DNA of 64,000 nt from Acanthosoma haemorrhoidale (taxonomy: Eukaryota > Arthropoda > Insecta > Hemiptera > Acanthosomatidae): assembly GCA_930367205.1 (NCBI GenBank), contig OV884011.1, positions 91,869,474 through 91,933,473 of the forward strand, written 5' to 3'. Shown here piece after piece: positions 1 to 10,420 of this stretch (the stretch's first letter is position 1; the number at the start of each line of letters is the position of its first letter). The notes below the pieces were generated by a model, which made no database searches, was not told the origin of the DNA, and saw only the letters and a list, made by a program, of their open reading frames with translations. Made by a program: the position numbers and the translations under genes.

Positions 1-393
1 AATAAGACCTAATAACACTTATGTAGTTAGGGTCACTACATTGGCCATTACCCTTCAAAGGTGACGATTGCTAACAAATAGAAAAAGTAAGGTTTGGGAT
101 TGCCTGAAACCTCGTTGGATTGTTCTAATGATGTTAGAATCATTGTCAGATAAACTGCTGAGTTTATAAATAATGCAATAAGTATGTATTGAGGAATAAT
201 GTCCAGAAGATGAGTGTGGATGCAACAAAACGGCTCTAAGTAATGTATACGTAAAATAAATAGGAGCAATTAAACGGCATATAAACATTTATTTGAAGAA
301 CTTAGTAGATGTCTGGTTGAAACTATTTAGTGTGGTTGAGTTATGTTTTTGTAAAAACTTTTTTTCTGCGATAGATTTTATTTATTTTTAAAA
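1..393. other. A+T-rich non-coding sequence, no gene seen
   Basis: No recognisable coding, RNA or repeat structure was found. A 23-base word at 18-40 (cttatgtagttagggtcact...) recurs with about three differences at 39149-39172, the only link to the rest of the window. Confidence 0.5.
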
Positions 394-945
394 CTTCTTT
401 ATTGTGCTGAAATTACAATCTGCCTTATTAGGCAATAAGTAGTTGACATGAATGTTCTGATCATACCATATTTTCAATTCTCATTCACTCGCTCATTTGT
501 ACAGTATTTACAAACAGCCCAGGGACCTCCCAAATCCCCATGGTTCCCTCGCATGCGAAAGAGGAAGCGGAGTCTTGGGAAGCGGAGTGGGGAGCAAGCC
601 AGTGGAGACTAACGAGAGCCACATACCTCAGGACATGATTGGAGAAACCCCCACTGTCACGCCAGGCCACGAGGCCACTGCCGTTTTAGTCTCCAAGGAG
701 GAGGATTATAAGGATGGGTGATGCAGTGCAATGACTGCGCTATGAGATTAGGGTGGTTGGATAGGTTACTATGGAATTCCAAGAACTTGGAAGAAATGAG
801 AATGTAGGGTATATTAAGGTCGTTATGAAGGGTTTGTTGCTGACGTAATGAGGGGCGTTTACTATTGTTCTCAGGACTTTTGATTGAAAGGATTGGATAC
901 GCTTAATGTTCGACATTATAACATTACTGCTTAAAATATTATAAG
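394..945 (-). mobile_element. Jockey-type LINE, 5'-truncated copy A (3' end of ORF2 plus 3' UTR)
   Basis: This copy lies on the minus strand. Its 3' end is at about 394, where the minus strand reads an AATAAAG polyadenylation-like word followed by an A-rich stretch. Moving rightwards it contains the conserved 3' tail (shared with copies B, D, E, F, G and H) and then the C-terminal end of the reverse-transcriptase ORF. The minus strand encodes QSFQSKVLRTIVNAPHYVSN, a stretch typical of the C-terminal region of Jockey ORF2. The 5' break near 945 falls inside the coding region, as expected for incomplete reverse transcription. Family membership is secure because of both the protein motif and the seven-way match of the tail; the exact right border is approximate. 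Confidence 0.85.
657..930 (-). pseudogene. Jockey ORF2 C-terminal remnant in copy A
   Basis: Read on the minus strand, the frame begins inside ORF2 near 930, gives NIKRIQSFQSKVLRTIVNA and ends with RRLKRQWPR before a TGA at 657-659. The corresponding stop in copies B and H is TAA three codons after the PRD motif, so this copy has a slightly altered terminus. Small indels break the frame in the middle. It contains no catalytic residues: the YxDD active site lies far upstream and is missing. It is a dead fragment. Confidence 0.7.
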
Positions 946-3219
946 CCACAGCGGACTTGGAAGTAGCGGTTTGAAAGATAGAACTATAAGATTAGGAAAA
1001 GGGTCTGTTAAATATGTAGGGATTAGGGGGGGTGATAAATATGTTTTGAGCTTGTAAAGCAAACCTTTGTGCAAAACCCTGTCGAAAGCTTGATAGCAAT
1101 AAAAACATTGTGCTTAAACACATGCTTGTTCTTAGACAATAATTAACCATCGAATGCCCAGACATTGAATAAATTTTTATTTTGTTATTTCCAGCAAAAA
1201 ATTCTACCACTACGGTAAAAAATAAATGTTTAGTATGGGAAGTAATTTGAAAAGAAAACATGTAGACGTGGCTAATGTTAGGGTAAAACCAGTCGATACA
1301 ATGCTTGGTTCCAAACGTGTTTTATAAACATTTTAAATTGTGACAAAAGACAATGCTATGGCACGTTCGAGGTCTTTCATTCTCTCTTCTATAACTCTTA
1401 AGCAGTTCCAACTAGTAAAAGATATTTAATTGACATAAAAACATATTTTGTTAAGTTAGGAGTCCTACAGAGGCATAATAAAACACAATTTGTTAAGTTT
1501 TGTTTTTAAATGTGGTAACTATAATATGGGGTGATTAAAACCCAATTAAAGTAAGTTGCCTCTCTCATTTTGGGACTGCCCGCTTTTATTTACGGAGCTG
1601 AAAATAAGAGAACAATAATCGTCCCTGCACGGGTTTAAACCTAGAACTTCTATTTCCAGTCATTCTACATATTGCATCTAATTAGAATTTTTTTGGACAA
1701 AATATATGTGTACATGATACGTACAATACTTGAACAAATATATTTATATTATTTGATAAATATTTAAACTACAGAGCTTTTTAGATATAATGCCCAGATA
1801 AATATAGTTTAACACAGTTCCCGTTTAGAGCTAATACATTTCAAAACCGTAATGGTATACATCAACTTTAGTGGATTATTAATAATATGATCTTAAATAA
1901 ATAATTATATTAGGTCGAAACTATGAGAGTCGAAACAGTAAAACATACAAAATAAATTGATCTGAATGTTGCTGATGGCTCCCATTATTCCATACTCAGG
2001 TTAAACATACTTAAAAACAAAGTACATAAGCGCTTCTAGGCTAATGTATAAGTACATCCCATGAAACAAACCTTCATTTGACTTATTGCGTCTACTCGAG
2101 AGGCATATTCAGGACATGAGTTGTATGTAAGCTTAATACATTCGTTATATTTTATAAATATTTATATTATCAAATCAAAAAACGTTTATAAAAATCCTTG
2201 AAACCCTGATAGGTAGACGAGTATATTGACTGACACTAACAAGAATTTATTATAAGAACCCATCAAACGTGTCGTATACTTGTTAGCTGTCGGGAACAGG
2301 AAAGTCAATTTGTACTTTCCTTCGCCATAACATGGGAAAATGTCAAGCATAAGAGTGATTATAGAAATAATCGTCTTGTTAAATGGCATTTCAGAATATC
2401 AGAAGAATTTTTACTAATTTTTCAACTAATCAACTGATATTACAGAAGCGTTCTCCTGTTGTAATATTATATGAGCATTTATAAACCATATTCATTGTTC
2501 ATTGAATAAGGAAAGTAATATTTGTATTAAAAGTGAAGAAGCAAGAACTTTTTTTGCTTCTGGGGATATGAAATAAATAAAAGACGTAGATCGTGTATAT
2601 ATATAATTATCAACTCAGATTATCCAACTTCAAAACTATATTTTTAAAATTTCGTTTTAAATTAATTTTTGAATTACAATTCAAAAAAAAAAAAGTCAAG
2701 TGCGACTTATCTCACAGTTAAGAAAGTTTTTTAGCCTTTATGAAAACAATTTTATTGAAACTATTATTGAATTTTCATAATAATAATCAACTGATGGCCC
2801 AAAAGTTAACGTATTATTAATCATTATCTTTAGTTGATACTCGTTTAATAAGATAGAAAAATATTTCTTTTTCAATTAGAAGTACATCCTTATTTTTCCC
2901 ACATTCCTATCTAAATATCTAGATCATTAATTTTACATCCCACTAAAATGTTTTTTTAATTTAAATATTTTAATTTATTAGGTATTAATAATTACCTAAT
3001 GAGAATCACTTACTCCTGTGTTGTGGAGATAACTATAGTTTTCCTGTAAACCCTATAGGAAATAGGGCCTTCATACAACAGTTCATTTCTCTACTTTGTG
3101 GCACAAAAGATTTACCAAGACTGACACACTCGAGGAAAAAACATAAGTGTTTCTGATCATAAAGAAAACAACAATGTTCAGTTTTAGTTGGCATAAAAAA
3201 AACAAAAAAAAACAGTTTA
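946..3219. other. A+T-rich non-coding sequence, no gene seen
   Basis: Long A+T-rich stretch with short homopolymers (A-run near 2683-2694) and many TTTATA-like words. Short open frames exist on both strands but none has a domain, periodic codon use or similarity to anything I recognise. No repeat family of the window is detectable here. Confidence 0.5.
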
Positions 3220-3831
3220 TTCATATTCAGGTAAGGAATAGAGCTATGGGGGACAGCAAAAAAGTCAAACATCAAGCGTATCCAATCCTTTCAATCAAAA
3301 GTCCTGAGAACAATAGTAAATGCCCGTTATTATGTCAGCAACAAAACCCTTCATAACGACCTTAATATACCCTACATTCTAGAACTCATCCCTTCCAAGT
3401 TTATGAAATTCCACAGTAGCCTTTCTAACCACCCTAATCCTGTAGCACAGACATTGCACTGCGCTACTCATCCCTATAATCCTCCTCGGAGACTGAAACG
3501 GCAGTGGCCTCGTGACCTGCTATAAACGCGTGACAGTGGGGGTCCTGGCGATGGCCAGTTACTCCAATCCTGTCCTGAGCGTCTGTGGCTCTCGCGCTCT
3601 TGGTCAGCCTCCACTGGCTAGTATCAGTGACGCAGCTGACGGAGGAGCGTGGGGGACTTCCCAAGACTCCGCTTTCTCTTCGTATGTGGATTTGGGAGGT
3701 CTCTGGGCTGTCTGTAAATATTGTATGAATGAGCGAGTGAATGATGAATTGTAAATATGGTATGAATGAGAGCGTTTATTTTAATATTTATTGCCTTATA
3801 AAAGGCAGATTGTAATTATAGCCCAATAAAG
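3220..3831 (+). mobile_element. Jockey-type LINE, copy B (C-terminus of ORF2 plus complete 3' UTR)
   Basis: Plus-strand copy truncated inside ORF2 at about 3220. It runs through the end of the reverse-transcriptase ORF, a roughly 300-bp 3' UTR, and ends at an AATAAAG word (3824-3830) with no long A-tail. The UTR contains the tail shared with copies A, D, E, F, G and H (for example the word gaatgagcgagtgaatg). The coding part is still open, so this is the best-preserved copy in the window. Confidence 0.9.
3235..3525 (+). pseudogene. Uninterrupted 96-codon C-terminal fragment of Jockey ORF2 (reverse transcriptase)
   Basis: Frame 1 is open from 3235, just after an in-frame TAA at 3232-3234, to the TAA at 3523-3525. 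It has no start of its own and is the 3' end of a truncated ORF. Motifs in order: GIELWGTAKKSNIKRIQSF (fragment residues about 1-19), QSKVLRTIVNA (19-30), LNIPYILE (46-53), LSNHPNPVAQ (66-75) and the terminal RRLKRQWPRDLL. These match the conserved C-terminal region of Jockey-clade ORF2 proteins (IWTYGIELWG, RFQSKVLR, LSNHPNPL, RRLKR types). In the intact family this follows the endonuclease and reverse-transcriptase domains, both missing here, so the fragment cannot transpose. The absence of frameshifts or stops suggests a fairly recent insertion. Confidence 0.85.
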
Positions 3832-3934
3832 AGTATATACACATATTCAGTAAATACGTACTTAGGAATAGCCATAAGCCCACCTCCAATGCTACTTAAG
3901 ATCTTTAATATTGCACCAGGGTAAGCAAACCTAT

Positions 3935-4475
3935 ACAATAAACTGAAAAGGGTACGGGTGCCAAATCCCACAAATGGTATCGATGGAAGGATCCTTAGTT
4001 CATCAAGTCAACATAACTCAAGGTTTTGGTCATTGAAGAACATATGCTGAATAGCAAACCATAAGATACCATCAAACGGTGAATGGGAAAGTGTGAATGA
4101 GGGAATACCAATAATTGAACCATTGTTCCGAATTCATTGTACCGGTATACATCACTAACAAAATAAAAGGCGCGAAATATACTCAGATGAAATAACTTCA
4201 ATTTTTAACACAAACTCTCTATTACAAACGAGTATGTATAACTGGACATAAGAGTTATGAGATACATTATATTTACAATTACTAAACAGGTGTTTGGGCA
4301 TTACTGTAGTACAGAAAACTATTTACACCATTAAACTATTGGATATACACAGCAGTACGGTAAGGGGAATATCTATACTACCATAAGAGTATAAAATCGT
4401 ATAAGATCTATACTAAATACTGACAAGTGGCTAAAACCAATATTACATACTCATTAAATACAAAACCAGTAGTTA
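3935..4475 (+). repeat. Divergent interspersed repeat, member 1 of a pair (unknown class)
   Basis: Several words recur in the same order and orientation at 28694-29185: acaataaactg, gtgcca(a/g)atcccac, tatgctgaat, attaaactattg, and near the end cattaaataca. Between them the two copies differ by many substitutions and indels. No open frame, terminal inverted repeat or tail was recognised, so the class stays unknown. The similarity was judged by eye and the borders are approximate. Confidence 0.4.
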
Positions 4476-4739
4476 TCTCTTCTTTAGTAAACTATTCTCA
4501 TGGATTTAAGGAGACATGCTTGTTTAATTCCCCCCAACAACTCGCTTGCTTGAGGTTGTTTCAGACAAAGACCTTGCTTCTTTTTTCCCCATTAGATGGC
4601 GGAGGTGGATTTGACCAATTCTACCTGCTTGTGACAATATATCATCGAGGATGTATACTAAATATTCGAGCCATTTCTTGCTTACGTGCTCACGCGAAGG
4701 GATACATTTCAAAATAATGGTTGAAGGTTTCTTCACTCA

Positions 4740-5260
4740 AATTGTACACACGAGACTTTGCTGGTGTTGTATGTCAGGTCGACACGGTCAGTGTGGCGTG
4801 GGTGACTAAAAAGTCAGGTCTAATAGCCGGTTGGCGCTGTCTGGTGAGGGTGCAATTTGGAGCGAGCAGATGTCAGCCTTCCACCGCTCTCATATTGCTT
4901 TTCTTCTCAACAACAATGTTATCCCAACCCTCATTAAAAGCCACTTCTCCATTACCCCGTAGTAAGGGCAATACGTGATAGCTCAGCCCGCACCCCTCCC
5001 TCGCATTTTCTTTCCGACCCTCTTTCGGAGGAGGCCTTAAGTGAAAAGATTTCCATAGTGGCCGCTAAGGAAGAACACCGGACGCGCCTAGCATCCGGTA
5101 CGGGAAAATTTAACCCTGGTCTTACTTCAGGGTGAGTAATGTACAAGACCAGTCCCACAGGTCCGGCCCTGTAAACTGACGCAAATGTCAGCGTATGATA
5201 CCGAAAGCGCTTGTTAATAGAAATATAAACTTTTTTGGGTAGATCAAAAAGGTGCGTTGT
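4740..5260. promoter_or_regulatory. G+C-richer island with a cluster of hairpins
   Basis: This stretch is visibly richer in G+C than its flanks and holds perfect small inverted repeats: TCCGA/TCGGA (5023-5039), ACCGGA/TCCGGT (5077-5099), CTGGTCTT/AAGACCAG (5116-5152) with an overlapping alternative ACCCTG/CAGGGT (5113-5133), and CTGAC/GTCAG (5176-5191). A splice-donor-like CAGGGTGAGT sits at 5128-5137. A 115-codon minus-strand frame (4952-5299) has no recognised domain. It could be a cis-regulatory element, a structured RNA or an unrecognised exon; the sequence does not decide. Confidence 0.3.
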
Positions 5261-6281
5261 ATTCAAACGGTTTAAAAAAACAAACAGCAATAGTACCAAT
5301 TAAAAATATATTCAATACTCAATAACATTAGCTAGCAGATCAATGGACCAATAACCTTGCTAGTTAATAGCACTATAATGATTCTTATTTTAACTTTCAC
5401 CAGCCAAAACATTTTTTTTTGTTTAGAAATGCTAAACTGTCACTGATGTAAAATACAATGTAAATAAATATCATGACATAACTGACTGCAGTCCAATTAC
5501 CGAGGTTTTCAACCTAACTGAAATCAGCTTGTGTTTATTGGAAAACATAATTGTTTTGAAAAAAATACTCCATACATTAGACTAAAACTAAATCGTTTCA
5601 TTAGTTCAACTATGTTGGTCATTAAAAACTTCCTTAGTAAAATAAAAATAATATTAATTAGCATAATGGCCAAAAAAATCTGTCAAACTAAACGAATATG
5701 GCAATAGATACGTCAATTATTATCCATTATTGGTTCCCGAAATTAATTATCTGGAATAGCGTCTTTTATATCTTTTCAACCATAGGCAAACGTACACCTA
5801 TTTCCAGATACTTACCTACTGTATACTTCAGATAATGCCAGTCTGACTGCTATTATATTTACCCAATTAATAAAATAAAAAACACATCGATGAAGTGAAG
5901 AAAATAAATCCAAATCACCCTGTAATCCTTTTGAATTGGTGGAAGGAATCACCAAACAGAGATAAGACTGGTGTGAAACAGAAAGTGTAGCAAATAAAAA
6001 GGTCTAGTGAGAAATATGTTTGGCCACCTGTTTCATGGCCAATAGACTGGAAGGAACCAGGCGAATACATTTCAGCACCTTTTATCCCCTACCTATGGCC
6101 CAATGGTCGTCAGATTTTTTTTTGGTTTATATCTCTAAATATACAGTAGAAGATAGATCAAAATGTTTAAATTCTCCATTAAAATTCGTTACTCATGTTT
6201 ATATATATACATGTCTAGGATTGCAATAAGGGAAAAAAGGATCATCCAAAACGTTGCCAGCGGTTCACAGGTCTTTATTCA
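5261..6281. other. A+T-rich non-coding sequence, no gene seen
   Basis: No repeat, RNA or coding signal was recognised. Only short homopolymer runs and chance-length frames occur. Confidence 0.5.
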
Positions 6282-6855
6282 ATTTTTTTTAACTGTTTTA
6301 ATTCGTATAAAATTACGATCTGCCCTATTAGGCAATAAGTAATTGTGATTAATTATTTCACTCACTCCATATTTACAATACCGCATGTTGTTGCGTTCTT
6401 CGCACGTGGAAAAAGTGAAGTGGAGAATCAGGAGTCTGGATTAGGGCCCAGAGCATGATAAAGAGTGTGAGATACGCAGACGCTCAGGGCATGATTTGGA
6501 GAACTGATTATTGCCAGGACTCATACTGCCGTGAATACCACTCCCAATATGGATAATAATTTCATCATCTCACAAAATGGATTATAGGGATGTGTGAAGA
6601 TGCATCACGATGAAGTTTTGGTGAAATTTTATGGACTTGGAAAGGAACGGGTAAAGGATGTAAAGTATGGTTAAGATGGGTATTAATGGTTGCGTTTATG
6701 ACGTAATAAAGATGCCAGGTGTTCTCATACCTTCCGAATGAAAGGAATAAATGTGCTTGTTGTATGATGGTTTTACTCTGCTCTATAACTCTAGCACGTA
6801 TGCCCAGTTTTAGCATTACTTTTAAACCAGAAGTTTATTCTCTATTGGAATATCG
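6282..6855 (-). mobile_element. Jockey-type LINE, old divergent copy C
   Basis: Minus-strand copy. A T-run at about 6281-6290 (A-tail on the minus strand) is followed by the family tail (word tattaggcaataagtaattg at 6329-6348), then a much decayed UTR and ORF2 end up to about 6855, where the plus strand still matches copy H (gtttattctctattgg). It has more substitutions than A, B or H and no usable frame, so it is an older insertion. Confidence 0.7.
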
Positions 6856-7489
6856 GCTTCCATTGAATTAGTCCGCGTCGTCGGTTTCGTTGGCGGATTT
6901 TTACAGTGAGAGTTTAAAGCTTTATCTTGCTCTCTATCATTTTACATTAACAATTTGTCAAAATGTAATCGTAGAGCTTTGAGCCCACTCATCTGCTTTT
7001 GTAGACCACCGGTGTAGTAACATTTCGATAAACACACATCCTACAAATTTAAAATTTTTAATATTTCGCAAGAATATTGATGACAGTTTAGTTTGTTCCT
7101 ATGTATCTCATGGTTGTGTTGTTCAACGCGTGTCGCTATCTGCCTCTAGAAGTGGCTGGTTTAGTCGTTTTGAGCCGGGTACGTTTAAAATGGCAGGTTA
7201 ATCTTACAGACCTTCGCTCACAGCAATACTCGGTTTGGTATTTCTTCAGTCGGATGTAAAACAAAGATTTTCTATATATTACATATTAAGTAGAAAAGAT
7301 AAAAGAATTCAATCTGATACAAGGCTTTGTTGCTTTTTTTTTGTTCTATTTTTAATATTTATAAGAAACATCCTTAGCTTGTTGGTGTTTTATTTTGTTT
7401 TCTCTCTCCCCTCGTTGTAACTAATTATGTTTCAAAAGCGTTGAGAAACAGAAAGGTAAATTGTGCGGGACACTGCAGGAGATTTGCCG
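6856..7489. other. Non-coding sequence with one mid-G+C patch
   Basis: Mostly A+T-rich. A patch at about 7120-7230 is less A+T-rich but has no recognised motif or open frame. Nothing further could be supported. Confidence 0.4.
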
Positions 7490-7725
7490 ACTGACAAGAG
7501 ATATAGGAAGTAATTGCGGGCCCCCAACTGGGAAGAGTGGAGTGGACCGGCGGGGGTAAATTGAGGGGGCTTGTCGCCGGAGCAGCGGGCGGTCGCATTA
7601 GTTCCAGTCCGCTCTTGAGTGGCCTTGCTGAAGAATTGACGTCATTTCCTTCGGTCCACACTTGCTCCTATCCTTGTCCCCGCCAATGGCCTGCCCTTTG
7701 CAAATCCTAGCGGGGCCCTCCCTTT
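7490..7725. promoter_or_regulatory. G+C-rich island with a consensus CRE site
   Basis: A sharply bounded G+C-rich segment in A+T-rich surroundings. It contains a perfect CRE/ATF palindrome TGACGTCA at 7637-7644 and a CCAAT word near 7684. It matches no repeat family seen in the window. The composition fits a cis-regulatory module or a distal promoter; there is no TATA box or recognisable downstream exon to support a promoter call. Confidence 0.3.
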
Positions 7726-8649
7726 TTTTATTTCAATCTCGTGGCAGTGGAGATTCGGTTCCTTTTAACTTTTTCCCTGTGGATGCAAATATATTTTTTT
7801 TAACAAGAACTTATTTAGGTATTTATTACATGAGTAAATAGTTTTGATCAAATAAATTATATGTTATCATTGCTGTAATGTTAGGGCATTGCTTGATCAA
7901 TAATTTGATAATTGTTAGGTTAACTGTTAGGAAATCAGTTTCTTATTCTCTCCCAGTTATTTCTCAGTGATAAGGATTATATTTTTATTTTGATTAAATT
8001 TATTTTTACTATTACTTGTGGTAGTTTCACTACTAGTTTTCATAATGGAGATGTCATTTAATGTTGATCGTCATGAATAAATGTGGTAAACCCCCAAGAG
8101 ATAGCCAGTAGAATAAAGAAAGAAAACGATGTATACCACCGTAAAAGTAAGAACTCATGCTATATGGTAATATAACTACTTTTATATTGCAGTGAAAGAG
8201 TAACTATATGTGTACATAATCATAATATCTGTTATGAGATGAAGTATCTCTCGAGTGCAAGTAAAACTTTTAGTGACCACGAACGCAAGAAACAAGCTCG
8301 AAACAAATGAATGTAACAGCCTCGAACGAAAAGGGGTTGAAATCTATGGTAAGTGGATAGTGAGATACAGTTCAGGTAGTTCATAGAAGGCAACGTTTCG
8401 ATAGTAAAAATGAAGGCTAATAGTATCTAAGGTCCAACACATTTGTTTTCTAGATAACTGAATGAATGATATCTACTGGTTAATAAATCGTCCGATGATT
8501 TCGTAGCTACTATGCGGAGAATCTGTATGATCCTAAATGTATCTGTTGGATGTATCTGTATCTGATGGAGAATCTGTATGACGAGTAACGTTCGTGAAAC
8601 ATCGTAAATTTAGAAGAGATGATATCAAGTATGTAAGTTATATTGAGAT
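7726..8649. other. A+T-rich non-coding sequence with a small tandem duplication
   Basis: No gene seen. The 15-base word ggagaatctgtatga occurs at 8516-8530 and again at 8567-8581, with further gtatctgt units between, so a 51-base period was locally duplicated and has decayed. Confidence 0.5.
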
Positions 8650-8830
8650 GTTCTGTTGCAGAACTTTCGATTGAAAATATTGAATACGCTTGATGTTTGT
8701 ACGTACGACCTTGTAAATTATAAGTTTATTTTCTGTTGAGAGATGGCATATTCTTTAAAGAATCCTATAAAGTTACCCAAAGCGTCTCTTTAGTGTTATC
8801 GCGTTCTCTTCGCTTCCGACGTACTTTAGT
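8650..8830 (-). mobile_element. Jockey-type LINE, internal ORF2 fragment (copy I)
   Basis: The plus strand matches copy H (59560-59745) over words such as tttcgattgaaa, cgcttgatgttt, gtttattttctgttgagagatgg and caaagcgtctctttag. On the minus strand this corresponds to the region between the RR-G-LYRLLQR and IKRIQ-F-QSKVL motifs. About 30 bases that encode LKPIWTYG in copy H are deleted. The 3' UTR and tail are absent, so this is an internal relic rather than a simple 5' truncation. Confidence 0.65.
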
Positions 8831-9039
8831 AATTGGGCGACTTGTGAATCATAGAGCTGCGTGTGTGAGCCCATTTTCTATTACATACCAGCGGGGTAGG
8901 AGGATGAAGATTTCTGTTCACCACACGTACAATTCTCTCTTGTTTCAGCTGTTATTTCAGCCTTCGTTTCCTGCAAATATATAGTATAGCTCGATCTCAC
9001 ATGTATGACGAATGCCATCATATATAATTCGTGTCTGTT
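8831..9039. other. Non-coding sequence, nothing recognised
   Basis: Mixed composition; no repeat family, RNA or coding signal was identified. Confidence 0.4.
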
Positions 9040-9480
9040 CCGATCGGCAATGGGACGTAATTACCACATGTGAGCTAGTTTCGGTGGATACATGCGGCCA
9101 TTGTTTCTGCCTATTGGCGGGGTCTTATTTGACCTATAACTTTAACATTTATTACAGACTTTAACTCACCGAGAAAGTGCTCAGCCAGATAAGTCACCAT
9201 AAATCCACTATTGATCGTATCGGGTTTCATTTGACTGAACAGCTCCCTAATCCTCTCTATACCAATCACCTGATAATAGAAGCGGCTGCTGGCTCGCTCT
9301 ATGTATCAGCTTTGCGGACCTCCTTTAATTTTCCCTTTCAATTGGGAGACGTGATCTTCCTTCAGAACGTAGACTGGGACGTGGGCTTATTCTTTTCAAT
9401 GAGTTCTAGCCCTTTTCCGTTACTTCTGCCAAATCATACTCTTGAATGTGGATTTCAATGGTCAATTTATGTCCGTCATA
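9040..9480. promoter_or_regulatory. G+C-richer island, possible cis-regulatory module
   Basis: Less A+T-rich than the flanks, apparently single-copy. It includes a Sox-like CCATTGTTTC near 9099-9108 and an ATTGGC box (9113-9118). A 104-codon plus-strand frame (9177-9491) opens only with GTG and has no recognised domain, so I do not call it a gene. Regulatory function is inferred from composition and motif content only. Confidence 0.2.
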
Positions 9481-10139
9481 GACAAATTTAAGTTGTCTAT
9501 GGGCAATTCTTCGGAACTAGTTCAGAAATAGTTTTATCGAGAATTTATTATGGAATTCTGCAACTTATACAGTAGCGTATATATTTTTCACTTACTTAAC
9601 TAAGAGTATTTATTTGTTTAAGACTCCACTTTATTACGCAAGTGGCATAACGGAGTGGTATACAAAAAGAAAGAAGCAGCTTATAGCATATTTTTGAAAC
9701 ATATAAAGCAGAGAACCACTTGATTCGTAATACACGAGTTATAACAAAAACAAAAATTTGTATCCTCTCTAACTCTGGCAGGACTAGAACTGGAACAATT
9801 ACATGAAAAAGGAAAGTTATGTCTCATAAAATTGATGGGAAGAGAGCGTGAGGGCTGGTGAGGGAGGCCCTAAGGGAGTGGATAAATAAGAAGGTATTTT
9901 TTAATTTTGGCCAATGTTTTTTATTATTGTTCTGTGTGTATCCCTACAGGAATGTTATCTATTGAAAGTTGTTATGCAAGACTTTCCATTTATCTTAATT
10001 ATGATACGCTTTATTTAATATTAACATGAGCGTAAACAAAGATTTTCATCTATAACTTTATCACAAGATGCAGCATCTACAGAGCTTTTCTTATTATAAA
10101 TAATAATTCAACAATAACGCTAGAATTTCATAATAGGAT
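9481..10139. other. A+T-rich non-coding sequence, no gene seen
   Basis: No recognised feature. Confidence 0.5.
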
Positions 10140-10420
10140 GCAGCACGATGAGGATCGTCTCATGTAAGGATATGAGATGGGCCTAAAGTAATCTCGAGAA
10201 ACTTGGGAATATTCAATCCCTATTATACGGAAAAACGGCAAGGCCTAATAAAGGAGGCAGTGTAAGGAAAATGTAGTGGAAAAGTGCGAGGTTGGAAAGG
10301 TCTAAAAAATTAACGGCACCCCTCTAGTGTTAATTAAAGTTTTCGCCTGGAGAGCGTGTAATGGGCTACCCAGGATCACCTCCTTCTAGCCGCAGCCGGC
10401 TTTCCCCCTTTATAACGATA
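10140..10420. promoter_or_regulatory. G+C-richer island, possible cis-regulatory module
   Basis: A purine-rich then G+C-richer segment. It contains GTTAATTAAAG (10329-10339), the inverted words CCTGG (10349) and CCAGG (10370), and AGCCG/CGGCT near 10388-10401. There is no open frame of note and no match to the repeat families here. Confidence 0.2.

Noticed and set aside
5128..5137. Strong splice-donor-like CAGGGTGAGT
   Set aside because: No supporting open exon upstream on the plus strand.
4952..5299. 115-codon minus-strand frame
   Set aside because: It overlaps the hairpin island; no domain, and hydrophobic and basic stretches follow base composition.
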